The position numbers and the translations under genes were made by a program. A stretch of DNA of 64,000 bases from Dellaglioa algida DSM 15638 (lineage in GTDB: Bacteria; Bacillota; Bacilli; Lactobacillales; Lactobacillaceae): NCBI RefSeq assembly GCF_001434695.1, contig NZ_AZDI01000005.1, positions 28,138-92,137 on the forward strand, given 5' to 3'. The notes beneath the pieces are model-generated. The model saw only the letters and a list, made by a program, of their open reading frames with translations, was not told the DNA's origin and did no database searches. This document shows, piece after piece, positions 17,827-25,670 of this stretch; position 1 is the stretch's first letter; each line of letters begins with the position of its first letter.

Positions 17827-18180
17827 CTAATTTCGACGAGGTATTTCTTCAATGTAACTGTAGAATTGTGATTTATCGGAAAAATCAGCCATGTACAAAC
17901 CGTTTAATCCGGCCTTTTGACCAATGGCGCTTAAACCGATAATCAATTTTTCCTGATTTTCTGGAAAATGAAGGTGGTCTGCTAGTGCTATACTACGGAT
18001 ATAATTAACCAGTCTGTTAATAAGTGCTTCAGGATTATGAGACGAGTCTAATTTTTTGTACACCTGAGTTAATACGTCATCAATATCAAGTATTCCTGTA
18101 GATTTGGGTTGGTGCTCTTCTAGAAGAGTACGTAAATTTTGGATATCTGTTTTTGCCTCTACAATAATATTTTTTGTCAT
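17827..18180 (-). CDS. Bacteriocin immunity protein, pediocin PedB/enterocin A type
   Basis: A 117-residue, probably all-helical cytoplasmic protein. Its segment IALADHLHFPENQEKLIIGL, followed by NGLYMADFSD, aligns well with the ALVDKLHF and AINELA region of PedB, the immunity protein for pediocin PA-1. Members of this family protect against class IIa bacteriocins that use the mannose PTS. AGGAGGT precedes the ATG. No bacteriocin precursor with a double-glycine leader, transporter or histidine kinase was found nearby, so it is an orphan immunity gene. I made the alignment from memory, so support is moderate. Confidence 0.72.
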   Translation of the reverse strand: MTKNIIVEAKTDIQNLRTLLEEHQPKSTGILDIDDVLTQVYKKLDSSHNPEALINRLVNYIRSIALADHLHFPENQEKLIIGLSAIGQKAGLNGLYMADFSDKSQFYSYIEEIPRRN

Positions 18181-18235
18181 GGTAAATAACCTCCTAAAAT
18201 TTTATGAATAATTTATATAAAATGGATAATTCTCA

Positions 18236-18556
18236 TTAATTAAACGGACTGAAGGTAAAGTGTGTCGCAACCAATCCATAACCAAGATTTACGTTGCGTA
18301 ATTCTTCTTGATTAAGTTTTTTTAATTTATCTTGAACATATTGATACAAAATCCGATTAGCTTTTGGAAAACTCATTGGGACCATGTAGTTATCATGGTA
18401 AAGCGCATATATTGCAATACAAACATTAACCTCATCTGTACCGCTTGACAGATTTTTGGCGACGTTTAAAAGGCCTTCTTTATACTGTTTTGGTTGATCA
18501 GAAAGATCCTCGGCGTACGCAGCGTCTATTAAATTAAATAGGTTATCATTCTCCAA
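18236..18556 (-). CDS. Small helical protein, possible second immunity protein
   Basis: A 106-residue protein without membrane segments or signal peptide. I do not recognise it with confidence. Helical stretches (LFNLIDAAYAEDLSDQPKQY and ANRILYQYVQDKLKKLNQEE) and the short size fit lactobacillus immunity proteins. It lies 55 bp upstream of the PedB-like gene on the same strand, behind a near-consensus promoter, and they share a terminator. Translation seems to begin at a TTG at 18556, with AGGAG 10 bp before it. It could also be an unrelated small protein. Confidence 0.6.
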   Translation of the reverse strand: MENDNLFNLIDAAYAEDLSDQPKQYKEGLLNVAKNLSSGTDEVNVCIAIYALYHDNYMVPMSFPKANRILYQYVQDKLKKLNQEELRNVNLGYGLVATHFTFSPFN

Positions 18557-18596
18557 AGTGGAACATCTCCTAGGTTAATAATATTTTTACGCTTTC

Positions 18597-18625
18597 ATCA
18601 TAGATCAACCAAAATTGGATGTCAA
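18597..18625 (-). promoter_or_regulatory. Strong promoter of the immunity-like operon
   Basis: On the minus strand TTGACA and TATGAT are exactly 17 bp apart. Between them lies CCAA-TT-TTGG, a small inverted repeat in the spacer that could bind a repressor. The start would lie about 50 bp before the TTG at 18556. Confidence 0.8.
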
Positions 18626-18687
18626 AGAAATATAAGAAAAATCCATTATTACTAGAACTATTATCTAATAAAAGAGGGCGTATAGAT

Positions 18688-18714
18688 GATCAATGATTAA
18701 TTGAATCATTGATC
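18688..18714. repeat. 11-bp perfect inverted repeat in the 18557-18818 gap
   Basis: GATCAATGATT and AATCATTGATC are separated by five bases, with no T-run on either side. It lies between the divergent immunity-like and CNNM genes, so it could be an operator. The rest of this gap is AT-rich, with a promoter at each end. Confidence 0.7.
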
Positions 18715-18764
18715 TGATATTTAAAAATGCTACTTGTTACTTACTAGTTTATGAGAGATATATT

Positions 18765-18773
18765 TGGTATAAT
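18765..18773 (+). promoter_or_regulatory. Extended -10 promoter of the CNNM/CBS gene
   Basis: TGGTATAAT matches the extended -10 (TGnTATAAT). It lies about 45 bp before the TTG start. Confidence 0.65.
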
Positions 18774-18818
18774 GGGGGTTAATAAAAAATTATTATAAAT
18801 TGAAAGTAGGGTGTTACC

Positions 18819-20171
18819 TTGGATTCTGGTCCGGAAAGTTACTTATTGAATATCATTGTTATCATTGCGATATTACTCTTGTCTGTGTTATTTACGCTTA
18901 CTGAGTATGCGCTGGTTCGTGTGCGTGTTAGTGCGTTAAAAGATATGCAAGAAAAAAAGCCGTTTAATAAAAATGTTAAAAGGGCTATCCATATGACGGA
19001 GAACCTAACGGAATACCTGTCAACGGCTCAAGTCGGAATAACCTCAACCAGTTTGATTCTTGGTTGGATTGGTGAAAAAACGATTGCGGATGCGATTATT
19101 CAATCGCATATATTACCCGCGGCCATGGCAAATGCTGTTGCATCGGTAGCTGCAATTCTAATTTTTACGGTTATCCATGCCGTATTTACTGATTTGGTCC
19201 CTAAAAATATTGCAATTGCGGATCCGTTACCGGTGTTATTATTTATTGTTCGACCTATCTTGTTTTTCCATATCGTTTTGTATCCTTTGATATGGATACT
19301 GGATCGATCAGCAAATTGGATTACACATTTATTAGGTTATGAAGTAGAAAATGAAGAAGATATTTATTCGCAAACTGAAATATTGTCATTATCACGTTTA
19401 TCTGCGAACGCCGGTGAACTAGATGAAGAAGATTTAACCTTCATGCGACGTGCATTTGATATGAATGATAAAGTTGCAGTTGATATCATGATTGATCGGA
19501 CATCTATGGTTGCGGTCGATATAGACGCGACAATTAAAAATGTTGTTAATCTGTATTGGAAAACAAGATATTCTAGATTCCCGGTTATTGCTAATAATGA
19601 TAAAGATAAAGTTATCGGGTACGTTTATAGTTATGATTTATTGCGACAGGAAAGAATTAATAAGACAAGTTTGATATCAACTATCATGCGTGATATTCCG
19701 GCTGTTCAAGAAAATGCTGAAGTTCATGGTATTATGGACGTTATGGTATCGAGACGAACACCAATTGTCATTGTAGTTAATGAGTACGGTGGTACCTCAG
19801 GAATTATTACTGATAAAGATATTTACGAAGAGTTATTTGGTGTTGTTAGAGAAGAATTTGATGATACCAATGACGATAATATTGTAGATATGGGTAATAA
19901 TATTTATAAGGTCTCAGGAAAAGTTACCCTGTATGATTTTGAACGTTACTTTGATACAACGCTCAAAGAGACGGAAGAAAGTGAAGCGGTGACGCTGACG
20001 GGTCTTGTTCTTAATAAAGACTCTAAATTCCGCGCTAACGATGAAATGACGATTGCTAACTTTAAAATAAAGGCATTAGATTATGAAAATGCTTATATTT
20101 CTGAATTTGAAGTGACCGTTTTGCCAGTAAGTGAAAAAACTCATCATAATGAATTAAGTGAACAAAACTAG
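18819..20171 (+). CDS. CNNM/CBS domain transporter (hemolysin C/CorC family)
   Basis: A 450-residue membrane protein. Domains in order: DUF21/CNNM (about four membrane segments, residues 1-180, with STAQVGITSTSLILGWIGEK), paired CBS domains (about 200-330, with MIDRTSMVAVD and GYVYSYDLL), and a C-terminal CorC/HlyC domain (ending about 435). Close relatives export or handle magnesium (MpfA in staphylococci) or are called hemolysins without proof. The start is a TTG at 18819 with AGTAGGGTG upstream. It is a single gene between a promoter and a terminator. Confidence 0.9.
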   Translation: MDSGPESYLLNIIVIIAILLLSVLFTLTEYALVRVRVSALKDMQEKKPFNKNVKRAIHMTENLTEYLSTAQVGITSTSLILGWIGEKTIADAIIQSHILPAAMANAVASVAAILIFTVIHAVFTDLVPKNIAIADPLPVLLFIVRPILFFHIVLYPLIWILDRSANWITHLLGYEVENEEDIYSQTEILSLSRLSANAGELDEEDLTFMRRAFDMNDKVAVDIMIDRTSMVAVDIDATIKNVVNLYWKTRYSRFPVIANNDKDKVIGYVYSYDLLRQERINKTSLISTIMRDIPAVQENAEVHGIMDVMVSRRTPIVIVVNEYGGTSGIITDKDIYEELFGVVREEFDDTNDDNIVDMGNNIYKVSGKVTLYDFERYFDTTLKETEESEAVTLTGLVLNKDSKFRANDEMTIANFKIKALDYENAYISEFEVTVLPVSEKTHHNELSEQN

Positions 20172-20197
20172 CCTTCACGATTTTGTACTGTGAAACT

Positions 20198-20237
20198 AAA
20201 GGCACACCCATAAGTTAATTTATGGGTGTGCCTTTTT
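20198..20237 (+). terminator. Terminator after the CNNM gene
   Basis: AAAGGCACACCCATAA pairs perfectly with its complement around GTTAAT, followed by Ts. Confidence 0.92.
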
Positions 20238-20331
20238 ATGTGTAGTTATTATTGGTAATTCTATAATAATGAAACCATATCCGATTAAATTAATATGGTC
20301 AGTGGAAGACAGCAATTTTTTTATGAGGTAT

Positions 20332-20359
20332 AAAAAAATCCCATACAGGTGTATGGGAT
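20332..20359 (-). terminator. Terminator of the nrdHIEF operon
   Basis: On the minus strand ATCCCATACA pairs with TGTATGGGAT and leads into seven Ts, 8 bp past the nrdF stop. Confidence 0.85.
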
Positions 20360-20366
20360 ATCTTTT

Positions 20367-21359
20367 CTAGCGTTTAGGACGACGTTTCATTTGGCCGCTT
20401 TCGCCAATTTCATAATCTGAATCATCCATTGACTCAACACTACCAAGTAGGTAACCATTACCAACTTGAGAGAAGAAATCATGATTAGATGTTGACGTCG
20501 AAATCCCGTTCATTACAACAGGATTAACATCAGAAGCTGTATCAGGGAATAAAGGGTCTTGACCCAAATTCATTAATGCTTTATTTGCATTGTAACGAAG
20601 GAAAGTTAAGACTTCTTCAGTCCAACCAACTTCATCGTAAAGTTCGTGAGTGTATTTCTCTTCATTTTCATATAATTCAAAAAGAAGATCGTACATCCAT
20701 GTCTTCATTTTTCCTTGTTCTTCTTCAGAAAGTTCATTAAAGCCTAGTTGGAATTTATAACCGATAAAGGTTCCGTGAACAGATTCATCACGTAAAATTA
20801 ATTTAATAATTTCAGCAACGTTGGCTAACTTATTATGGCCCAGGTAATAAAGGGGCGTATAGAAACCAGAATAGAATAAGAATGTTTCAAGAAAAACAGA
20901 AGCAACTTTCTTTTCTAAAGGCGTTCCATTTTGATAAATACCATTAATTCGTTGGGCCTTTTTTTGTAGAAATTCGTTTTTATCAGTCCATTCGAAAATT
21001 TCAGTAATTTCTGAAGCAGTATTTAAAGTCGAAAAGATTGATGAATAACTTTTTGCATGAACAGATTCCATGAATTGGATATTGTTTAAAACAGCTTCTT
21101 CATGAGCCGTACGTGTATCATGGCGTAATGATTCCATCCCATCTTGTGATTGAACGGTATCCAACAAGGTTAAACCACCGAAATCATGGCCAACTAATGT
21201 TTTCTCTGCGGGACTTAATGTCCGCCAATCGTCTAAATCATTTGAAAGGGGGATACGTGTATCCAACCAAAACTGCTCAGTTAGTTTTTCCCAAGTTGCT
21301 TTATCAACTTGATCTTCAATTTCATTCCAATTAATTGCTTTATAAATATCATTATTCAT
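20367..21359 (-). CDS. nrdF: Ribonucleotide reductase class Ib, beta subunit
   Basis: NrdF carries the dimanganese/diiron centre and the tyrosyl radical used by NrdE. The 330-residue sequence shows QFWLDTRIPLSNDLDDW, the metal-ligand segment FMESVHAKSYSSIF (glutamate and histidine), and the second ligand segment KLILRDESVHGTFIGYKFQLG. It is last in the operon nrdH-nrdI-nrdE-nrdF, 21 bp after nrdE. AGGAAAG precedes the ATG. Regulation is by the NrdR boxes upstream of nrdH. Confidence 0.97.
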   Translation of the reverse strand: MNNDIYKAINWNEIEDQVDKATWEKLTEQFWLDTRIPLSNDLDDWRTLSPAEKTLVGHDFGGLTLLDTVQSQDGMESLRHDTRTAHEEAVLNNIQFMESVHAKSYSSIFSTLNTASEITEIFEWTDKNEFLQKKAQRINGIYQNGTPLEKKVASVFLETFLFYSGFYTPLYYLGHNKLANVAEIIKLILRDESVHGTFIGYKFQLGFNELSEEEQGKMKTWMYDLLFELYENEEKYTHELYDEVGWTEEVLTFLRYNANKALMNLGQDPLFPDTASDVNPVVMNGISTSTSNHDFFSQVGNGYLLGSVESMDDSDYEIGESGQMKRRPKR

Positions 21360-21380
21360 TTAACTTTCCTCCGTTACAGT

Positions 21381-23558
21381 TTAGATAACACAACTCTCAC
21401 AAGCATTTGCGCCAACTTCTTCTTGATCATCAGTAAAAGTTCTGATGTAGTAAATTGACTTAATACCTTTATTATACGCATAATTACGCAAAATGTTTAA
21501 GTCACGTGTTGTCATTTTATCTGTACGGCCATTCTTCCATTCATAGAGACCTGCAGGAATTGTTGAACGCATGAATAAAGTTAAACTAAGTGATTGGTCA
21601 ATATGTTCTTGAGCAGCAGCATAGACATCGATTACTTTACGCATATCCATATCGTAGGCTGATGTGTAGTAAGGAATAGTGTCATTTGAAAGGTAAGGTG
21701 CTGGATAGTAAATCTTACCAATTTTCTTTTCTTGACGTTCTTCAATTCTGTTAATGATTGGGTGAAGACTAGCAGTCGTATCGTTAATGTATGAAATAGA
21801 GCCATTTGGTGCAACGGCGAGTCTGTTTTGATGATAGAGGCCAGTGGCTTGAATATCAGCCTTCAAAGCAGCCCAATCTTCTTGGTTAGGAATGTCGATA
21901 CCATCAAATAAAGCAGCGACTTTATCGGAATCTGGACCCCAATCTTCATTAATGTATTTGTCGAAATAAGTGCCTGTTGCATAAGTACTTTTTTCAAAGT
22001 TATGAAATGTTTCGTTTTTTTCTTGCGCAATTGCATTTGAAGCTTTCAATGAATGGTAGTTAAGCATCATGAAGTATACACTTGTGAAATTGATTGAATC
22101 ATCTGAACCATAATGCATATGGTTCTTGGCAAAGTAGGCATGTAGACCCATTGCGCCTAAACCAATCGTATGTGCTAAACTGTTTCCTTTTTGAATAGTA
22201 GGTACAACGTTGATATCTGAGCTATCAGTCACAAAAGTTAAAGCGCGAACCATTGAATCAACTGAACGACCAAAGTCTGGAGAAGCCATCATATTAACGA
22301 TATTTGTTGAACCTAAGTTACATGAAATATCAGTTCCCATGACATCAAAACCCTGTTCGTTATTGATAACTGAGGGCGTTTGAACTTGCATGATTTCTGA
22401 ACAAAGATTACTCATGATAATCTTACCATCAATCGGGTTTGCACGATTGGCAGTGTCAACGTTAACGATATAAGGATAACCAGACTCTTGTTGTAATTTA
22501 GAAATTTCAGTTTCTAATTCACGAGCAAGAATCGTTTTCTTAATAATATTTTCGTTGGCAACCATATTGTCATATTCTTTTGTAATATCAACATATGAGT
22601 AAGGAACGCCGTATTCTCTTTCAACGCTATATGGATCAAAGAGATACATCGTTGCATTATCTTTAATGAGTTCATAAAATTTGTCAGGGACAGTAACGCC
22701 CAACGATAAAGTTTTAACACGAATTTTTTCATCAGCATTTTCTTTCTTGGCTGATAGGAACGCTACGATATCTGGATGGAATACATCTAAATAAACGACG
22801 CCGGCACCTTGACGTTGACCTAGTTGGTTTGAGTATGAAAAACTATCTTCTAACAATTTCATAACGGGTAAAACACCAGAAGCGGCACCTTCAATCCCCT
22901 TAATTGGTGCGCCAGCACCTCGTAAATTGCTAAGCGTAATTCCAACTCCGCCACCAATACGAGATAATTGGAGTGCTGAGTTAATACCACGGCCAATTCC
23001 GTTCATATCATCCGTAATTTGAATTAAGAAACAAGAAACTAATTCCCCACGACGTTTACGACCCGCATTTAAGAAACTAGGTGTGGCAGGTTGGTAACGT
23101 TGATGAATCATTTCATTAGCTAAGTTCATGGCTAAATCTGTATCACCATCAGCAAAGTAAAGAACGTTCATCGCAACTCGATCAATATAATTTTCAAGGT
23201 AATAGGCATTGTTATCTGTTTTAAGTGCATACTGAGCGTAGAATTTGTAGGCAGCCATAAATGTCCCAAAATGGAATTTTTGAGCCGCTAAATAAGCGTA
23301 CAATTCTTCAATAAATGAAAATTCATATTTATTATAAAAACCGGTTTCAATATAATTGTTATCAATTAAGTAATCAAAACGAGCCTGTAACGAATCGAAT
23401 TTCATTGTGTTTTCAGCAACATTTTCTTTTAAGAAGGCAGTCAAGGCTTCTTGATCTTTTTGAAGCGGAATTTGACCGTCTACAGGAATATTAATTTCAT
23501 TATTTAAATCATAATAAGTGACTTTATCACTATCTAACGTTTTTAATGTCAATTTCAT
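21381..23558 (-). CDS. nrdE: Ribonucleotide reductase class Ib, alpha subunit
   Basis: NrdE is the catalytic subunit that reduces ribonucleoside diphosphates. The 725 residues lack an N-terminal ATP cone, as usual in class Ib, and include SFLNAGRKRRGELVSCFL, SRIGGGVGITLSNLRG, the NLCSEIMQ active-site segment, and the C-terminal redox pair in GANACESCVI that receives electrons from NrdH. I start it at the ATG at 23558; the preceding in-frame TTG is less likely. The start overlaps the end of nrdI by about 29 bp. Confidence 0.97.
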   Translation of the reverse strand: MKLTLKTLDSDKVTYYDLNNEINIPVDGQIPLQKDQEALTAFLKENVAENTMKFDSLQARFDYLIDNNYIETGFYNKYEFSFIEELYAYLAAQKFHFGTFMAAYKFYAQYALKTDNNAYYLENYIDRVAMNVLYFADGDTDLAMNLANEMIHQRYQPATPSFLNAGRKRRGELVSCFLIQITDDMNGIGRGINSALQLSRIGGGVGITLSNLRGAGAPIKGIEGAASGVLPVMKLLEDSFSYSNQLGQRQGAGVVYLDVFHPDIVAFLSAKKENADEKIRVKTLSLGVTVPDKFYELIKDNATMYLFDPYSVEREYGVPYSYVDITKEYDNMVANENIIKKTILARELETEISKLQQESGYPYIVNVDTANRANPIDGKIIMSNLCSEIMQVQTPSVINNEQGFDVMGTDISCNLGSTNIVNMMASPDFGRSVDSMVRALTFVTDSSDINVVPTIQKGNSLAHTIGLGAMGLHAYFAKNHMHYGSDDSINFTSVYFMMLNYHSLKASNAIAQEKNETFHNFEKSTYATGTYFDKYINEDWGPDSDKVAALFDGIDIPNQEDWAALKADIQATGLYHQNRLAVAPNGSISYINDTTASLHPIINRIEERQEKKIGKIYYPAPYLSNDTIPYYTSAYDMDMRKVIDVYAAAQEHIDQSLSLTLFMRSTIPAGLYEWKNGRTDKMTTRDLNILRNYAYNKGIKSIYYIRTFTDDQEEVGANACESCVI

Positions 23559-23910
23559 CAACTACTTTCTTCATATTGAGGACATCTTCTTCGGTTCCAT
23601 TGAATTCGAATTCGTACAATAAAGGAACTTTATAGTCAGTCGCGATATCTTTAGCCGTAAAAATAAAAAGTTGGGCGAAGTTTCGGTTCCCACCGCCAAC
23701 AACACCCAGTATGTTTTCTCTATTTGATTTGTATTCAATGAAGTCATTAACCGATTCAGTGAGCCCAATTTCATAGGTTGGAACAACCAATATGTAGGGT
23801 TCATTTAATTCAACGAATGGGTTCGTTGGGTCAATTTCGAATGAAGGATGGCCAATCTTGTTAATGAAGCGACGTGTCTGACCCGTAATACTAAAGAAAA
23901 CAATTTTCAT
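23530..23910 (-). CDS. nrdI: Flavodoxin-like ribonucleotide reductase activator NrdI
   Basis: NrdI supplies oxidant for building the dimanganese-tyrosyl cofactor of NrdF. The 126 residues include the flavin-binding start VFFSITGQTRRFINKI, VVPTYEIG and the GVVGGGNRNFAQLF loop typical of the family. The start overlaps the stop of nrdH by one base and the end overlaps nrdE, so translation is coupled. Confidence 0.95.
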   Translation of the reverse strand: MKIVFFSITGQTRRFINKIGHPSFEIDPTNPFVELNEPYILVVPTYEIGLTESVNDFIEYKSNRENILGVVGGGNRNFAQLFIFTAKDIATDYKVPLLYEFEFNGTEEDVLNMKKVVDEIDIKNVR

Positions 23911-24140
23911 TAGACTGCCAACTTTTTAAGCATATCTGGACGGAATCCAGCAATTGTATCAAATCCAGTAGCTTCGACAACAGGAACAGCTTGGAATCCT
24001 TGGTCTTTCAAGTAGTCAATGGCGTTGTCATCTTCAGAAATGTTACGTTCGTCAAAGTCTACGTTATTTTCCTCTAAGAAGCGTTTTGTCATTTTGCATT
24101 GGATACAGTTATTTTTTGTAAATACAGTTACTTTTTTCAT
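23910..24140 (-). CDS. nrdH: Glutaredoxin-like protein NrdH
   Basis: A 76-residue redox protein that donates electrons to NrdE. It has the CxxC pair in KNNCIQCKMTKRFLEE and the C-terminal GFQAVPVVE and FDTIAGFRPDML motifs seen in NrdH. AAAGGGGGA precedes the ATG. It is the first gene of the operon, with the promoter and NrdR boxes directly upstream. Confidence 0.96.
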   Translation of the reverse strand: MKKVTVFTKNNCIQCKMTKRFLEENNVDFDERNISEDDNAIDYLKDQGFQAVPVVEATGFDTIAGFRPDMLKKLAV

Positions 24141-24177
24141 TATATAAATCCCCCTTTAATATTTTGTTAATAAGCTA

Positions 24178-24205
24178 AGTATACATCACGCAACTCAAAA
24201 ATCAA
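24178..24205 (-). promoter_or_regulatory. Promoter of nrdHIEF
   Basis: On the minus strand TTGATT and TATACT are 16 bp apart. The -10 box is 37 bp before the nrdH ATG. Confidence 0.7.
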
Positions 24206-24213
24206 TTAAAAAA

Positions 24214-24261
24214 ACACCGCATTTAGTATGATTTTAAGTTGCATCACACAAGATGTAGTGT
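24214..24261. promoter_or_regulatory. Two NrdR boxes, 32 bp apart
   Basis: ACACCGCATTTAGTAT (24214-24229) and ACACAAGATGTAGTGT (24246-24261) both fit the NrdR consensus ACACWATATNTWGTGT, the second better. Their centres are 32 bp apart, three helical turns, the usual spacing for this repressor. They lie just upstream of the nrdH -35 box. Confidence 0.88.
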
Positions 24262-24351
24262 TCAAGGTCTTGACTCGTTTATATTAAATTTAGATTGCGA
24301 AAATCGAATTTTCTCCGTATTATAGAAACTATTGAGAAAGTAGGGAAAAAC

Positions 24352-24954
24352 ATGACTAACTATTATTTTACGAAAAATCCAGATGTCATTCACGACGAAA
24401 AAGAATGGACATTTGAATTGCTGAACAACGAATTTAAGTTTACCACAGATAACGGTGTATTTTCAAAAAAAACGGTCGATTTTGGATCAAGAGTTTTATT
24501 AAATGCATTTGCTCAACAAGAAATTATTGCGGGAAGTATTTTGGATGTGGGATGCGGGTACGGTCCAATAGGACTTGCTATTGCCAAGGATCAACCCGAA
24601 CGTCAAATTGATATGACCGATGTGAATGAATTGGCATTAGAATTAGCAAAGAAAAATGCTGAAATTAATAAAATAACTAATGTCTCGATTTTTGAATCCG
24701 CTGCGTATGATAATGTCACGAAGACGGATTACGCTACAATTGTGACAAATCCTCCTATTAGGGCAGGTAAAAATGTTGTCCATGATATTTTAAGTGGTGC
24801 ATTTGATCATTTAAAAGTGGGTGGTCAGTTATTTGCCGTGCTACAAAAGAAACAAGGTGCCGGATCTGCTCAAAAGAAAATGGCTGATGTTTTTGGTAAT
24901 TGTGAGATTATTTTAAAAGATAAAGGATACTATATCTTGATGAGTGTGAAGTAG
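24352..24954 (+). CDS. Class I SAM methyltransferase, RsmC-like
   Basis: A 200-residue methyltransferase related to 16S rRNA m2G methyltransferase RsmC but lacking its duplicated N-terminal half. It has the SAM-binding ILDVGCGYGPIGLAIAK motif and the catalytic NPPIR motif, as in N-methyltransferases acting on guanine. In Gram-positive genomes such short proteins sit before tadA, exactly as here. I start it at the ATG at 24352 (MTNYYFTKNPDV); a longer frame from 24295 reads into the promoter area. The stop directly adjoins the tadA ATG. Substrate is not certain. Confidence 0.88.
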   Translation: MTNYYFTKNPDVIHDEKEWTFELLNNEFKFTTDNGVFSKKTVDFGSRVLLNAFAQQEIIAGSILDVGCGYGPIGLAIAKDQPERQIDMTDVNELALELAKKNAEINKITNVSIFESAAYDNVTKTDYATIVTNPPIRAGKNVVHDILSGAFDHLKVGGQLFAVLQKKQGAGSAQKKMADVFGNCEIILKDKGYYILMSVK

Positions 24955-25455
24955 ATGCCAGAAAAATTAACGGAAGAACAAAAAGAATTTTTTATGCGTG
25001 AAGCTTTGTATGAGGCAAGGAATGCAAAAATTATTGGTGAAGTCCCAATCGGTTGCGTCGTCGTACAAAATGGCGAAATTATTGGGCGTGGACACAATAT
25101 TCGTGAGCACGTTCAAGATGCAACCTTACATGCCGAAATTTTAGCAATTCAAGAAGCTTGCGCTGCCGTTCATAGTTGGCGTCTAGTTGACGCGCAATTG
25201 TTCGTTACTTTGGAACCTTGTCCAATGTGTAGTGGTGCAATTATTAACTCGAGAATACCAGAAGTTTATTTTGGTGCGTTTGACCCTAAGGCAGGAACTG
25301 TAGGTAGTATTGGTAACTTATTAACGGATGAGCGATTTAACCACCAAGCAAAAGTTGAATCTGGATTATTGTTGGATGAAGCCAAAGATCTACTCCAATC
25401 ATTCTTTAGAGAAGTTCGCCGTAAAAGAAAAGAAAAAAAGCGATCACAAGGGTAG
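24955..25455 (+). CDS. tadA: tRNA-specific adenosine deaminase
   Basis: TadA converts A34 to inosine in tRNA-Arg(ACG). The 166 residues include zinc-binding LHAEILAIQ with the catalytic glutamate, and EPCPMCSGAII with two cysteine ligands, and the SWRLVDAQLFVTLE core. Translation is coupled to the methyltransferase, with no gap between stop and start. The SRP RNA gene follows, an arrangement common in Firmicutes. Confidence 0.95.
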   Translation: MPEKLTEEQKEFFMREALYEARNAKIIGEVPIGCVVVQNGEIIGRGHNIREHVQDATLHAEILAIQEACAAVHSWRLVDAQLFVTLEPCPMCSGAIINSRIPEVYFGAFDPKAGTVGSIGNLLTDERFNHQAKVESGLLLDEAKDLLQSFFREVRRKRKEKKRSQG

Positions 25456-25478
25456 CTTTTTTGTTCGATTTAAGGTAT

Positions 25479-25484
25479 TATAAT
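25479..25484 (+). promoter_or_regulatory. -10 box of the SRP RNA gene
   Basis: TATAAT lies about 6-7 bp before the likely RNA start. No clear -35 was seen. Confidence 0.6.
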
Positions 25485-25489
25485 AATTG

Positions 25490-25580
25490 CCGCAAGGCCT
25501 TAAGGCAATAGTGTGCTTACGAATTGTGTCAGGTCCGGAAGGAAGCAGCACTAAGTTTGATTCACTTTGTGCCTTAAGTA
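25490..25580 (+). ncRNA. ffs: Signal recognition particle RNA (4.5S type)
   Basis: The tetraloop and symmetric-loop domain recognised by Ffh is clear in GTCAGGTCCGGAAGGAAGCA at about 25528. An outer stem pairs CTTAAGGCA with TGCCTTAAG. The RNA is a short one without an Alu domain. It lies between tadA and dnaX as in many lactobacilli. The ends are estimated to within several bases. Confidence 0.93.
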
Positions 25581-25597
25581 ATTATGATTATTTAAGA

Positions 25598-25629
25598 CTC
25601 TTAGTCAGAAATGGCTGAGAGATTTTTTT
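25598..25629 (+). terminator. Terminator after the SRP RNA gene
   Basis: CTCTTAGTC pairs with GGCTGAGAG (two G-U pairs), followed by seven Ts. Confidence 0.85.
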
Positions 25630-25670
25630 ATTTAAAAAACTATTTATAGATTTTGAAAGGGGAGATTGTG

